Assembly (NCBI GenBank): GCA_964483105.1 | Contig: CAYZZU010000012.1 | Coordinates: 10,275 to 74,274 of the forward strand | Direction: 5' to 3' | Length of the DNA stretch: 64,000 bases | DNA from: CAYZZU01 sp964483105 | Lineage (GTDB): Bacteria; CG2-30-53-67 | Part shown: positions 1 to 9,224 of the stretch, one piece after another | Layout of the letters: each line of letters begins with the position of its first letter | Position numbering within the stretch: the stretch's first letter is position 1 | Notes under the pieces: model-generated | Databases searched by the model: none | What the model was told of the DNA's origin: nothing | Seen by the model: only the letters and a program-made list of their open reading frames with translations | Program-made: the position numbers and the translations under genes

Positions 1-1
1 A

Positions 2-1189
2 CCGTTGCTGCTGAAAGGTGAAGAACTCGAAGCCGCCAGGGAGAAGGCGAAATCCCTGACTCAGGTCCGAATGTCCTCCAGGGAGACGGGGGATCTCATC
101 ATGTTGGGAATCGGTGGTTTTACCCCCCTGGACGGCTTCATGGGGCGGGACGACTGGAAAGGGGTCTGTGAAAATTACACCATGGCGGACGGTCTGTTCT
201 GGCCGATCCCGATCACCCTCTCCACCAACAAGGGGAAGGCCGATTCGATCCAGGTCGGAGAGGAAGTCGCCTTGGTCAGTGAGGAGACCGGTGAGTTGAT
301 GGGTTCCATGGTAGTGAACGAGAAGTACGAGATGACCCTGGCGGATAAGGAGTTTGAATGCCAGCACGTCTTCAAGACCACGGAGACGGCGCATCCCGGT
401 GTAGCCAAGGTGATGGAACAGGATGATGTCAATCTCGCAGGTCCCGTCAAGGTATTCAGTGAAGGGGAATTCCCGAAGAAGTATCCCGGAATCTACATGA
501 CACCGGCGGAAACGCGCAAGATTTTCGAAGAGAAAGGGTGGAGCACGGTAGCGGCCTTCCAGACCCGGAACCCGATGCACCGTTCCCACGAATACCTGAC
601 CAAGATCGCCATCGAGATCTGTGACGGAGTCCTGATCCACCAGCTTCTCGGAAAGCTCAAGCCCGGAGATATTCCCGCGGAAGTTCGGAGCGAGGCGATC
701 GGAACGCTGATCGAGAAATACTTCGTCAAGGATACCGTGATCCAGGCCGGGTATCCTCTGGATATGCGTTACGCGGGGCCCCGTGAGGCCTTGTTGCATG
801 CCCTGTTCCGGCAGAATTATGGGTGCAGTCACCTGATCGTCGGTAGGGATCATGCCGGTGTGGGGGACTATTACGGTCCCTTTGACGCCCACAAGATCTT
901 TGACGAGATTCCGGAGGATGCGCTTCAGACCAAACCGCTGAAGATCGACTGGACCTTCTATTGCACCAAATGTGACGGCATGGCCTCCATGAAGACCTGT
1001 TGCCACGGCAAGGAAGACCGGCTGCTCCTGTCCGGGACCAAGCTCCGGAAGATGCTGTCTGAAGGTGCTGATGTGCCGGACCACTTCAGTCGTCCCGAGG
1101 TGCTGACGATCCTGCGGAAATACTATGCCTCTTTGAAGGAAGACGAAAAAGTGGAGATTAAGCTCCATAAGGCGGCCACAGGAGAATAG
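2..1189 (+). CDS. sat: Sulfate adenylyltransferase (ATP sulfurylase), 5' end cut by window
   Basis: Sat makes adenosine 5'-phosphosulfate (APS) and pyrophosphate from ATP and sulfate; in sulfate reducers it is the cytoplasmic activation step of dissimilatory sulfate reduction. The frame is open from the first codon of the window and the usual N-terminal residues are missing, so the apparent TTG at base 5 is not a real start. Visible family features are the nucleotide-binding QTRNPMHRSHEYL motif (QxRN and HxxH) near residue 190, GRDHAGVGDYYG near 280, and a Cys-rich zinc region (YCTKCDGMASMKTCCHG) near 320, typical of prokaryotic homo-oligomeric Sat. It lacks an APS-kinase domain. The usual partners aprBA and qmo are not downstream; a hairpin and an unknown gene follow. 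Confidence 0.96.
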   Translation, partial: PLLLKGEELEAAREKAKSLTQVRMSSRETGDLIMLGIGGFTPLDGFMGRDDWKGVCENYTMADGLFWPIPITLSTNKGKADSIQVGEEVALVSEETGELMGSMVVNEKYEMTLADKEFECQHVFKTTETAHPGVAKVMEQDDVNLAGPVKVFSEGEFPKKYPGIYMTPAETRKIFEEKGWSTVAAFQTRNPMHRSHEYLTKIAIEICDGVLIHQLLGKLKPGDIPAEVRSEAIGTLIEKYFVKDTVIQAGYPLDMRYAGPREALLHALFRQNYGCSHLIVGRDHAGVGDYYGPFDAHKIFDEIPEDALQTKPLKIDWTFYCTKCDGMASMKTCCHGKEDRLLLSGTKLRKMLSEGADVPDHFSRPEVLTILRKYYASLKEDEKVEIKLHKAATGE

Positions 1190-1211
1190 TGGCGATGAAG
1201 GGAGAAGGATT

Positions 1212-1246
1212 ACGGGGGATACGGCATATCAAGCCGTATCCCCCGT
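1212..1246 (+). terminator. Perfect 14-bp hairpin downstream of sat
   Basis: The arms acgggggatacggc and gccgtatcccccgt are exact reverse complements around a 7-base loop. It lies 23 bases after the sat stop. There is no following T-run, so it may be a 3' mRNA-stabilising or processing element rather than a strong intrinsic terminator. The next gene starts 18 bases further on and could still be read through. Confidence 0.6.
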
Positions 1247-1264
1247 GCCGAAAGGGGGAAAATC

Positions 1265-1615
1265 ATGTCAGGCCCAAAATATCAGCATAATCCCTTCATC
1301 GAAAATTTCTGCTATCAGCTTGTGGCGCAGAAAATGAATGTCGAGGAAATGGAGGTAGCCACGATCGACCAGATCGCGGAGGATCTTTATACGCGGTTTG
1401 AGTCACTCCTGGGGAGGCACATCGTGGAGTCCCTTCCGGAAGAAAAACGGAAGGAATTCCAGGCGCGGATGGGGGAGATCCATCTACAAAAGGATGCGGA
1501 CAACCTGGATATGGTGGCCTCTATCTTCGGTGATGTGGCTGTGGATGCCATGGAGTTCAACAAGATCCTGAGAAGTAGCCTGAAAGACCTCACGGACGAG
1601 TTCCTGAACAGTTGA
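1265..1615 (+). CDS. Uncharacterised 116-aa acidic helical protein next to sat
   Basis: I do not recognise this protein with confidence. It starts at an ATG with a strong purine-rich site (aaagggggaaaatc) just upstream. The sequence is acidic, looks mostly alpha-helical, and has no signal peptide, membrane segment or cysteine pair (a single Cys near residue 17). The stretch IAEDLYTRFESLLGRHIVES followed by LPEEKRKEFQARM resembles the small helical bundles annotated as domains of unknown function such as DUF5663; that link is only an impression. Codon use matches the neighbours, and the overlapping minus-strand frame lacks such a start site. Same-strand position behind sat suggests cotranscription, but the hairpin between them may reduce it. 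Confidence 0.7.
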   Translation: MSGPKYQHNPFIENFCYQLVAQKMNVEEMEVATIDQIAEDLYTRFESLLGRHIVESLPEEKRKEFQARMGEIHLQKDADNLDMVASIFGDVAVDAMEFNKILRSSLKDLTDEFLNS

Positions 1616-1697
1616 GATGCCTTTCTGCCGGAGACCGTGAAAGCAGCCGGCTGGAATTTCCCATCCCGGTTCCTGTCAGTTCCTTCCGAAACGGGGA

Positions 1698-2855
1698 TTA
1701 ATGAACATACGTGTCCCAATTCTTGCACTGGGGACAACGCCAGAGCATCTGCTTGGATTCAAAACCGCAATGGCTGCAGTGGTAGAACAGATATCGCGCT
1801 GAGAAAATATCCATCAGAATTTGAAGTTGTTTCCGGACCTCATCCACCTGTCCGAGCGCCAGATAGGATTCTCCAAGCTTTTGATGTGCCTCGATACAGT
1901 TGGAACGAATCTGAATGACCTCCTGATATTCCCGAATGGCCGCGTCCAGATCTCCCTTCCGGAAATAGTGGTCGCCCAGGACCAGCCGGGTTTGCAGGTC
2001 ATTCGGATGCTTCCGGACATTTCGCTGATAGATTTTTTCCATTTCATCGTAACGGCCCATCTCGTAATAGGAGTTTTCCAGACGTTTGTAGGTCAGAAAA
2101 GCGAATTCCGGGGTGCGCCGCGTCACCCCTTCCCACATCTCGATCGCCTTTTCATATCTCTTCTGGCCATGAAACAGATCACCCAGATGGAGATAGGCGT
2201 CCGCGCATTTCGGGTCGATCTGGATGGCCTTGCGATAGGCCCGGATCGCCTCATCGATTTTTCCCTGTTCCTGAAGTGCCTTTGCAATCTCGGTTTGAAG
2301 ATGTGATAGAATCATTGTATCCTTGGACTTCGTCAGTTTCTGGATCTGTATCTGAGTCTGCAGTGCCTTGTCCCAGCTTTTTTCATCTTCGTAGATCTTC
2401 TCGAGGTGTTGGTGGGCCTGTAGGTGACGCGGATTCAATTGGATGACATGCTGAAAGGTTTCAATGGCGCTGTCGAAGAGACCGGCCTTCTGGTAGTCCA
2501 GGGCCAGATCAAAGTAGGCCTGAATCAGGATCTTTTTATCCAGGGATGGACGCACAATGATACTCTGGTGGATGCGGATTGCTCGCCCGACCTCCCCTTT
2601 GGAGCGGAAGAGGCTCCCGAGGCCGAGATAAACCTCGACGGTTTCTGAATCCACTTCAACCATCCGCGTGAATTCCTCGATCGCCTTGTCGTGTTCATTC
2701 GAAAGGATGTAGTTCAGGCTCTTGTAAAACCCCGGGTGGTTCCGGGAAGGAGAGGATTGTTTCCGTGTCCGGCGGGGGAGAAGGCGACCCGCCGCCGTAC
2801 CCGCAAGAAAACCGATCCCGATCATAAGGAGGGTACCGACAGGGGGGAGGATCAT
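1698..2855 (-). CDS. lapB: LapB (YciM)-type TPR protein with rubredoxin-like tail
   Basis: LapB is an inner-membrane-anchored scaffold that, in Enterobacteria, couples lipopolysaccharide synthesis to FtsH-mediated turnover of LpxC. The 385-aa product has one N-terminal membrane anchor (residues about 5-25), a basic linker, about nine tetratricopeptide repeats, and a C-terminal metal-binding knuckle pair HCSHCG...RCPQC (two CxxC) as in LapB. Length matches the family (about 390). Its ATG overlaps the end of lapA by four bases (ATGA), so the two are translationally coupled. It implies an LPS-bearing outer membrane. Function is inferred from the architecture; a generic TPR protein is the less likely alternative because of the C-terminal metal domain and the lapA partner. 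Confidence 0.88.
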   Translation of the reverse strand: MILPPVGTLLMIGIGFLAGTAAGRLLPRRTRKQSSPSRNHPGFYKSLNYILSNEHDKAIEEFTRMVEVDSETVEVYLGLGSLFRSKGEVGRAIRIHQSIIVRPSLDKKILIQAYFDLALDYQKAGLFDSAIETFQHVIQLNPRHLQAHQHLEKIYEDEKSWDKALQTQIQIQKLTKSKDTMILSHLQTEIAKALQEQGKIDEAIRAYRKAIQIDPKCADAYLHLGDLFHGQKRYEKAIEMWEGVTRRTPEFAFLTYKRLENSYYEMGRYDEMEKIYQRNVRKHPNDLQTRLVLGDHYFRKGDLDAAIREYQEVIQIRSNCIEAHQKLGESYLALGQVDEVRKQLQILMDIFSARYLFYHCSHCGFESKQMLWRCPQCKNWDTYVH

Positions 2856-3196
2856 GCGGAGCCTTTCTCGGAGTCAGGGTTGTGTTGAGACGGAATTCCG
2901 ATTTTTTCCGATTCAATGATCGGCATCTTGCGGAGTGAATTCAGCTCTCCTTCAATCCGTTTTTTCTCTTTTTTCAGGGCCCGCAATTTCCCTTTTAATT
3001 TCAGTTTTTCAAAGAAACCGATCAAGAGGGCCAGGATCATACCAACCAGCAGCGAGATCAGAAGGAGAAGAAAAAGCGGGATTTCGATAAAGGATTGTTG
3101 TGTATAGAAGAGGCGCACATTCTCCATGTTAATGTTGGAGAAGAAGAGCAGAACCAGAAAGACCAGCAACGCCAGGATCATTTTCAGTACCAGCAT
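2852..3196 (-). CDS. lapA: LapA-domain (DUF1049) inner-membrane protein
   Basis: The 114-aa protein has two predicted transmembrane helices (about residues 3-20 and 41-62) followed by a charged coiled coil (LKLKGKLRALKKEKKRIEGE). This is the LapA/DUF1049 layout, usually about 100 residues. LapA acts with LapB in lipopolysaccharide assembly at the inner membrane in gamma-proteobacteria. Overlap with lapB and the shared strand support the assignment. The 260 bp upstream, up to the pilR-type gene, hold no convincing gene and presumably contain the promoter. Confidence 0.85.
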   Translation of the reverse strand: MLVLKMILALLVFLVLLFFSNINMENVRLFYTQQSFIEIPLFLLLLISLLVGMILALLIGFFEKLKLKGKLRALKKEKKRIEGELNSLRKMPIIESEKIGIPSQHNPDSEKGSA

Positions 3197-3458
3197 AATG
3201 ATTACTCCGGGAAAGGGTTCATTGAATTGTGGATCGCCAGGATGAATACTGACGGATCGGGCATTCCAGTTGAAGTCTGAATCGTCTTTCTCCTGCCACC
3301 CTTCAGCCTGTTCACCTGCTGCATCATAATTCCTTGAAAGTCTTTCCTTTTCAGTCCACCGGTCCGGTAGTTACGGAAAATAACACAGGTCGCCTCAAAG
3401 ATCAACCTTTCCTGTTTTTCCGGAGAAAATTTTCCGGGGGCGAACCAGGCCGTCGGTT

Positions 3459-4841
3459 TCAGGACTCTTTGCCTTTTCCCCTGGATCCGATTTCATATTT
3501 ACTGAGTTTATACCGGAAGGAACGAAAGCTCATATTCAGTATTCGTGCGGCCTCTTTCTTGACCCATCCGGATTTTTCGAGTGCCTTTAAGAGAAGAGAC
3601 TTTTCCATGTCCGTGATGATGCGGTCAAAATCCAAACCTTCCGAAGGCATATGCACAAAGTCCGGGAGATTCTCCTCGTGTCCGGAAACAATCCGCCTCG
3701 GAAGACTTTCCAAGGTAATCTGCCTTCCCTGGGTCATGACGACCGCGCGTTCGATGACGTTCTCCAGTTCCCGGACATTTCCTTTCCATTCCTGCCGGAT
3801 TAGGAGATCCATACATTCCTGGGTGATTCCCATTGTCTTGTCGGGGGAATACTTCTTGAGAAAATGTCCCACCAGAAGAGGAATATCCTCTCTTCTCTCC
3901 CGGAGTGGAGGGGCCTCGATCGGGATGACATTCAGGCGGTAGTAGAGGTCTTCCCGGAATCTCTTTTCGTGAACAATCTTCTCGAGATCCCGATTGGTGG
4001 CGGCGATAATCCGGACATCCACACGGATGTTGTCAATTCCGCCGATCCGGCGGAATTCCTGATCCTGGAGGACTCGCAGCAACTTTACCTGCATGGAGGG
4101 ATTCATCTCTCCGATTTCATCCAGGAGGAGGGTTCCTCCGTCGGCCGCTTCAAAGAGGCCTTTTTTGTTCTCCGCGGCGCCTGTGAAAGCCCCTTTCTGG
4201 TGCCCGAAGAGTTCGGATTCCAGGAGGTTTTCCGGGAGGGCGCCGCAATTGACAGTCACAAAGGGTTTCTCTTTGCGGCGGCTTAACCGGTGGATGGCCC
4301 GCGCAATCAGTTCCTTGCCTGTCCCGCTTTCTCCGGTGATCAGGATGTTGCTTCTGCTGGAGGCTGTTTTCCGGATGATTTCAAAAACTGACTTCATGGC
4401 GGGACTCTTCCCGATGATCTCTTCCAGGCCGTTTATGGCATACAATTCCTGCCGGAGAAGTGTATTCTCCTGCTCCAGTCGTTTCTTTTCAAGGGCGTTT
4501 TGAATAATGATCTTGATCTCGTCGACTTTAAAGGGCTTGACCACGTAATCAATGGCTCCCTTCTTCATGGCTTCGACGGCGCTGTCGGTGGAACCGAAAG
4601 CCGTAATGATCAGGACTTGCGTGTCCGGTGAGACGGCGTGGATTCTCTCTAAAAGCTGGATGCCGTTCATGCCGGGCATTTTGATATCAGAGATCACAAG
4701 GGAGAAAATCTCTTTTTCGATCCACTTCAGGCATTGGTCCGCGTTTTCCGCCGTCTTGACCCGATAACCTTCTTTTCCCAGCAGGATGGCAAGAAACTCC
4801 CTCATGCTCTTTTCATCATCGACAACAAGAATGGAATGCAT
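3459..4841 (-). CDS. pilR: PilR-like sigma-54-dependent response regulator
   Basis: This is an NtrC-family activator of 460 aa: receiver domain (residues 1-120, phospho-acceptor Asp in SDIKMPG), AAA+ domain (about 140-380) with Walker A GESGTGKE, the GAFTGA loop that contacts sigma-54, and a Fis-type helix-turn-helix at the C-terminus. It lies three bases after the sensor kinase gene on the same strand and next to pilC/pilT/pilB, the usual PilSR context, where it would activate pilin transcription with RpoN. No pilin gene lies in this window, so its main target must be elsewhere. The PilR name rests on context; the NtrC-family assignment is firm. Confidence 0.9.
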   Translation of the reverse strand: MHSILVVDDEKSMREFLAILLGKEGYRVKTAENADQCLKWIEKEIFSLVISDIKMPGMNGIQLLERIHAVSPDTQVLIITAFGSTDSAVEAMKKGAIDYVVKPFKVDEIKIIIQNALEKKRLEQENTLLRQELYAINGLEEIIGKSPAMKSVFEIIRKTASSRSNILITGESGTGKELIARAIHRLSRRKEKPFVTVNCGALPENLLESELFGHQKGAFTGAAENKKGLFEAADGGTLLLDEIGEMNPSMQVKLLRVLQDQEFRRIGGIDNIRVDVRIIAATNRDLEKIVHEKRFREDLYYRLNVIPIEAPPLRERREDIPLLVGHFLKKYSPDKTMGITQECMDLLIRQEWKGNVRELENVIERAVVMTQGRQITLESLPRRIVSGHEENLPDFVHMPSEGLDFDRIITDMEKSLLLKALEKSGWVKKEAARILNMSFRSFRYKLSKYEIGSRGKGKES

Positions 4842-4844
4842 GGG

Positions 4845-6563
4845 TTACTCCTGGTGGATTGCGGAGGGAACCGCTTCGGGTAAATAAAGATGGAAAACCG
4901 TCCCCCGCCCGGAAGAACTGACCACGTCCACCCATCCGTGATGTTGTTGCGTGATCTGGTGGACAATGGCGAGCCCCAGTCCGGAACCGCTCCCTTTTGT
5001 CGTGTGAAAGGGGAAGAAGATTTTCTCCTTGATCTTGGGATCGATACCGGTTCCGGTATCCGATACGGAGACACGGATCATGGAGGAGTTCGGCCTCTCC
5101 CCCTGGAACGGAGGGGGAGAGGTTCCCTTCCGGGTCTGAATGCGTAAAATACCGCCTTCGGGCATGGCCTCGATCGCGTTGGTTACGAGATTCCAGAGAA
5201 CCTGCCGGATGGCCATGGAATCGACGTTCACCAGGAGGTGCTCATCCATCTCCGTTTGGATCCGTATGTTCTCATGGATGTGTTTCCCCCGCTTCAGAAG
5301 GGTGATCGCGTCTTCAATGAGATCCCGGATCGATTCCGGTTTGCAACGCAGCGGTCGGGGTCTGGCGTAGACGAGGAAGTTGCCGATCAGGTCGTTTAAA
5401 CGGTCTGTTTCCTTGAGGATGATGTCCATGAGTTTCCGGTTTTCGGGGCTTAAATCAAGCTCTGACCGAAGGACCTGAATCGATCCGCTCATGGAGGCAA
5501 GCGGGTTTCGAATTTCATGGGCGATTCCGGCGGAAAGTTCTCCGATCATGGCGAGTTGTTCCTTCCGCTTGATCTTCTCTTCGAGTGCCTTGAACCGGGT
5601 CAGGTCCTGAAAGGTGCAGATCAATCCCTTCGGAGTCCCGCTTTTATTCAGCAGCATGGAGAGAGTCATGCCCAGGATCATATCACTCCCGTTGCGTGCG
5701 CTGTAGCGGATTTCGAATCGGCTGAAGCCTTCTTTATTCTGCATTCGCGATAGACGCGAAAGACAGGTCCGGACTTCCTGGTAGGGGAACAGTTGGTTCA
5801 GTTCCATTCTCCGGATCTCTTCTCCGGGGATTTGGAGAATGGTTTCGGAAGAGTGGTTGACCGACGTGATCCGTCCGGAAAGATCGGTAGTGATCAGTCC
5901 GCTTGTGACGCTCTGGATAATGTTTTCATGAAGTGCCTGAAGGTCTTCAATGCTGTCTTCTTTCAGGCGGATTTCCTCCCGGGCTTTTTGGAGGCGGCGT
6001 GCGAGATGGTTGCTTAAAAACGCCACGAGGAAAAAGGAAAAGAGGTTGAGGAAGACCCGGTAATAGAGTTGTACCGATCCATAGGAAACCAGGAGGCCGG
6101 GATGGGACGGAGCCTGTTTCAGTACATTCACGTAGAAGAGGATTAGATAGGCGGCCGAACTGAGCAGGGCCGTGGCGAGGCTTCCCTCCTGGTAGCGCAG
6201 AATGCTCCCGCTCAGGATGGTCAACAAATACAGAAAAACAAAGGGACTTTCAATCCCTCCGGTGATGTCGAGAATCCCGGTAATGAAGATGATGTCCCCG
6301 ATCACCTGGAAGTAGCAGAACCACACCGGATTCTTCAGGTATTGGAACAGGACCGCCGAGACCACGGTCAACAGGTAGGAATAAACGATCAGGTAAAAGA
6401 GAAAGCGAAAGGAAGAGACCAGTTCCGTATGCGGGCCGCGGCGGCTGATCAGGATGGTCACTCCGAAGAGGAAGGTGACGAGAATCACCCGCAGGAACAT
6501 GAGCCACTTTAATTTCAGGAAGAGGTCGTTTACGGATGGTGAGCGCGTCTCAGTCATGATCAT
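4845..6563 (-). CDS. pilS: PilS-like membrane sensor histidine kinase
   Basis: The 572-aa kinase has an N-terminal block of about six hydrophobic helices (residues 15-185) with almost no periplasmic domain, as in PilS, then a coiled-coil linker, a PAS domain (about 210-320), HisKA with GIAHEIRNPLASM (phospho-accepting His near 358), and HATPase_c with the G box GSGSGLGLAIVHQ. PilS senses pilin in the membrane in Pseudomonas; the same is inferred here. Either of two Mets in MIMTETR could start. The 235 bp upstream, between it and pilC, have no gene and no sigma-54 site that I could accept. Confidence 0.88.
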   Translation of the reverse strand: MIMTETRSPSVNDLFLKLKWLMFLRVILVTFLFGVTILISRRGPHTELVSSFRFLFYLIVYSYLLTVVSAVLFQYLKNPVWFCYFQVIGDIIFITGILDITGGIESPFVFLYLLTILSGSILRYQEGSLATALLSSAAYLILFYVNVLKQAPSHPGLLVSYGSVQLYYRVFLNLFSFFLVAFLSNHLARRLQKAREEIRLKEDSIEDLQALHENIIQSVTSGLITTDLSGRITSVNHSSETILQIPGEEIRRMELNQLFPYQEVRTCLSRLSRMQNKEGFSRFEIRYSARNGSDMILGMTLSMLLNKSGTPKGLICTFQDLTRFKALEEKIKRKEQLAMIGELSAGIAHEIRNPLASMSGSIQVLRSELDLSPENRKLMDIILKETDRLNDLIGNFLVYARPRPLRCKPESIRDLIEDAITLLKRGKHIHENIRIQTEMDEHLLVNVDSMAIRQVLWNLVTNAIEAMPEGGILRIQTRKGTSPPPFQGERPNSSMIRVSVSDTGTGIDPKIKEKIFFPFHTTKGSGSGLGLAIVHQITQQHHGWVDVVSSSGRGTVFHLYLPEAVPSAIHQE

Positions 6564-6798
6564 CGGGTGGAATGAAAAACGACATTGCGATCGTGGACTG
6601 CCTCTTTACGTTCCGTTGGGGAGGCGCGTCCAAAAGCGAAACCGGGGCTGTTCAGGAAATACGCCGGTATTGCGACACCTTACCCTGTCTGTGTCCCGAA
6701 CCCTGTGTCATGCCACGAAGAGCGGATCCGGTGGCGAGCCGCAGGGAGTCGGATCGGCAACGATCTTTGAACCTGATCCTATTTACGGGCCGGGGCGC

Positions 6799-8010
6799 CT
6801 AATGGATCATATCCGCCATTCGGAATACCGGGAGGTACATGGAGACCACCAGAAACCCTACGGTCCCTCCCAGGAAGACCATCATCATGGGTTCCAACAT
6901 GGAGGTCAGCGCCCCCACGGCATTGTCCACTTCTTCATCGTAGAAATCGGCGATTTTGGATAACATCGCGTCCAGCGCCCCGGTTTGTTCTCCCACACCG
7001 ATCATCTGAACCACCATGGGAGGAAATACGTTGGTCTCGGCCAGGGGCTCGGAGATGGTCTTTCCTTCCTGGATGCTCTCCCGGGTTTTCAGGACAGCTT
7101 CTTCGATGATCTTGTTGTTGGCGGTGCGGGCGACGATCTCCAGTCCGTCCAGGATGGGAACTCCACTGCTGATGAGAGTTCCAAGAGTTCGCGTGAATTT
7201 CGCCACCGCAACTTTCCGGATGAGGGGACCGATCACGGGGAGCCGGAGCAGGGTGGCGTGAATGGCCCGTTTGAAACGTCCGCTCCGTTTGTAGGCGGCC
7301 CGGAAGGCCAGGACGAAGACCACAATCCCCAAAAGGATATAGAGTATATTCGCCTTTAAGAACTGGCTCATCGCAATGACCAATTGAGTCGGTGCCGGAA
7401 GGGTTCCCCCGAATCCTGCGAACATTTTCTGAAACACGGGGATGACGTAGATCATGATGATTGCGACAACGACCACGGCGACACTGATGACGGTGGCGGG
7501 GTAGACCATGGCGCCTTTGACCTTTTTTTTCAGCTTCATGGCCTTTTCGATATAGCCCGCCAGCCGGTTGAGGATTGTGTCCAGAATTCCGCCTACCTCT
7601 CCCGCTTCCACCATGTTCACGTAGAGGCCGCTGAAGACGTTCGGGTGTTTACGCAGAGCGTCGGCGTAAGTGGAACCGGCTTCCACATCCTGCTTGACAC
7701 TCCCGATGACCTTAGCGAAGACTTTGTTCTCGGTTTGAGAAGAGAGGATATCCAGACATTGAACCAGGGGCAGGCCGGCGTCGATCATCGTTGCAAACTG
7801 GCGGGTAAAGATGACAATCTCCCCCTCCTTAATGCCGCGGCCCAATCCGGGGATTTTGATCTCAATGTCCTTCTGTTTTCGCTTCAGTGAGGTGGCGCGG
7901 ACCCCTTGCTGCCTGAGGACTGCCGCCGCCTCATCTCTGGAGGCTGCCTCGATCACTCCCTTTTTGATCCCACCGCTACTGGTCTTGCCGGCGTACTCAA
8001 AGACTTTCAT
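6799..8010 (-). CDS. pilC: Type IV pilus inner-membrane platform protein PilC
   Basis: PilC is the polytopic platform that links the PilB and PilT motors to pilus assembly. The 403-aa product contains two T2SF repeats (about residues 68-190 and 270-395), each followed by hydrophobic helices (about 168-190, 217-240 and 375-397). Conserved stretches include FTRQFATMIDAGLPLVQCL in the first repeat and FTRTLGTLISSGVPILDGL in the second. The N-terminus begins MKVFEYAGKTSSGG, a typical PilC start (YxGxxxxG). Length is standard (about 405). It follows pilT by 36 bases on the same strand. Confidence 0.95.
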   Translation of the reverse strand: MKVFEYAGKTSSGGIKKGVIEAASRDEAAAVLRQQGVRATSLKRKQKDIEIKIPGLGRGIKEGEIVIFTRQFATMIDAGLPLVQCLDILSSQTENKVFAKVIGSVKQDVEAGSTYADALRKHPNVFSGLYVNMVEAGEVGGILDTILNRLAGYIEKAMKLKKKVKGAMVYPATVISVAVVVVAIIMIYVIPVFQKMFAGFGGTLPAPTQLVIAMSQFLKANILYILLGIVVFVLAFRAAYKRSGRFKRAIHATLLRLPVIGPLIRKVAVAKFTRTLGTLISSGVPILDGLEIVARTANNKIIEEAVLKTRESIQEGKTISEPLAETNVFPPMVVQMIGVGEQTGALDAMLSKIADFYDEEVDNAVGALTSMLEPMMMVFLGGTVGFLVVSMYLPVFRMADMIH

Positions 8011-8046
8011 GACTTGATCTCCCGGGTGGTAATGCCTTTTCGAAGG

Positions 8047-9171
8047 CTAATACCTTATTTTGGAGGAACGAACCCTCCGGGTGTTCTCCGTTTCTCCTGC
8101 GAGGCCTCCCTTGTTCAACATGTTCAACATCTCATCAGGAACCGCGGATCTGCCGATGGCGTCTTCATAGCTGATCAGGCGTCGTTGGTACAGGTGATAC
8201 AGGGACTGGTTCATGGTCTGCATGCCGTACTGTTCCTGGCCGGTCTGCATGGCGGAATAAATCTGGTGAGCCTTGTCTTCCCGGATCAGGTTTCGGATGG
8301 CCGCGTTGGGCACCATGACCTCCAGGGCCAGGACACGTCCTTCTCCACTCGCCTTTGCGATCAACTGCTGGCACAGGACTCCTTCCAGAACAAAGGACAG
8401 CTGTGCCCGGACCTGGGCTTGCTGGTGAGAAGGGAATACGTCGATGATCCGATTGATGGTCTGTACGCTTGAGTTGGTGTGAAGCGTAGCGAAACAGAGA
8501 TGGCCGGTTTCCGAAACGGTCAGGGCGGCCTCGATGGTTTCCAGGTCCCTCATCTCCCCGATCAGGACAACGTCCGGATCCTGCCGGAGCACGTACTTCA
8601 ATGCAGCCTTGAACGATCGGGTGTCCGCATTCACCTCCCGCTGATTGACGACGCATTTCTTGTGATGGTGCAGGAACTCGATCGGGTCTTCCACCGTGAT
8701 GATGTGTTCGTGACGTTCGGAATTGATCTTGTCAATCATGGACGCAAGGGTTGTGGATTTTCCGCTTCCCGTTGGGCCCGTGACCAGAATCAGACCTCTC
8801 GGTTTTTCGCAGAGTTTTTCCACGATCGGTGGAAGTCCCAGCTCCTCGAAGGAGAGAATCTTGTAGGGGATGGTCCGGAAAGCGGCGGCCATGGCTCCGC
8901 GTTGCATGAAAAAGTTAGCCCGGAATCGGCTGAGTCCTTTTACGCCGAAAGAGACATCGAGCTCATTGTCTTCCTCGAACCGGTGCTTCTGTGCGTCCGT
9001 CAGGACGCTGTAGGACATTTGTTTCGTCTCAGAGGCGCTGAGCGCAGGCAGATTCAGCGGGGTCAGCTTCCCGTCGACCCGGATCTGCGGAGGGGACCCC
9101 GTCGTAATGTGGAGATCGGACGCCCCTCTTTCAATCATGGTTTTCAATAGTTGATGCAGGCTCAGGGCCAT
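8047..9171 (-). CDS. pilT: PilT pilus retraction ATPase
   Basis: PilT is the hexameric ATPase that drives pilus retraction and twitching. The 374-aa protein shows Walker A GPTGSGKSTTLASM, the Asp/Walker B region GEMRDLETIEAAL, the His box ATLHTNSSVQTI, and the PilT hallmark AIRNLIRE near residue 290, which separates it from assembly ATPases. N-terminal LHQLLKTMIERGASDLHIT is also typical. Length is slightly above the E. coli/Pseudomonas form (about 345) because of a C-terminal extension rich in Gly and Arg. It is flanked by pilB and pilC. Confidence 0.96.
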   Translation of the reverse strand: MALSLHQLLKTMIERGASDLHITTGSPPQIRVDGKLTPLNLPALSASETKQMSYSVLTDAQKHRFEEDNELDVSFGVKGLSRFRANFFMQRGAMAAAFRTIPYKILSFEELGLPPIVEKLCEKPRGLILVTGPTGSGKSTTLASMIDKINSERHEHIITVEDPIEFLHHHKKCVVNQREVNADTRSFKAALKYVLRQDPDVVLIGEMRDLETIEAALTVSETGHLCFATLHTNSSVQTINRIIDVFPSHQQAQVRAQLSFVLEGVLCQQLIAKASGEGRVLALEVMVPNAAIRNLIREDKAHQIYSAMQTGQEQYGMQTMNQSLYHLYQRRLISYEDAIGRSAVPDEMLNMLNKGGLAGETENTRRVRSSKIRY

Positions 9172-9224
9172 GGTCTGTACTCCTTCCTGGACGAGTTAAA
9201 ACGGTTCTTGCGGGATGTGCGGTT

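Noticed and set aside
3202..3405. 67-codon minus-strand frame between lapA and the pilR-type gene
   Set aside because: No domain and a poor start. It begins in a region that is more likely the lapA promoter; IHF/HU-type genes usual near lapA were looked for and not found.
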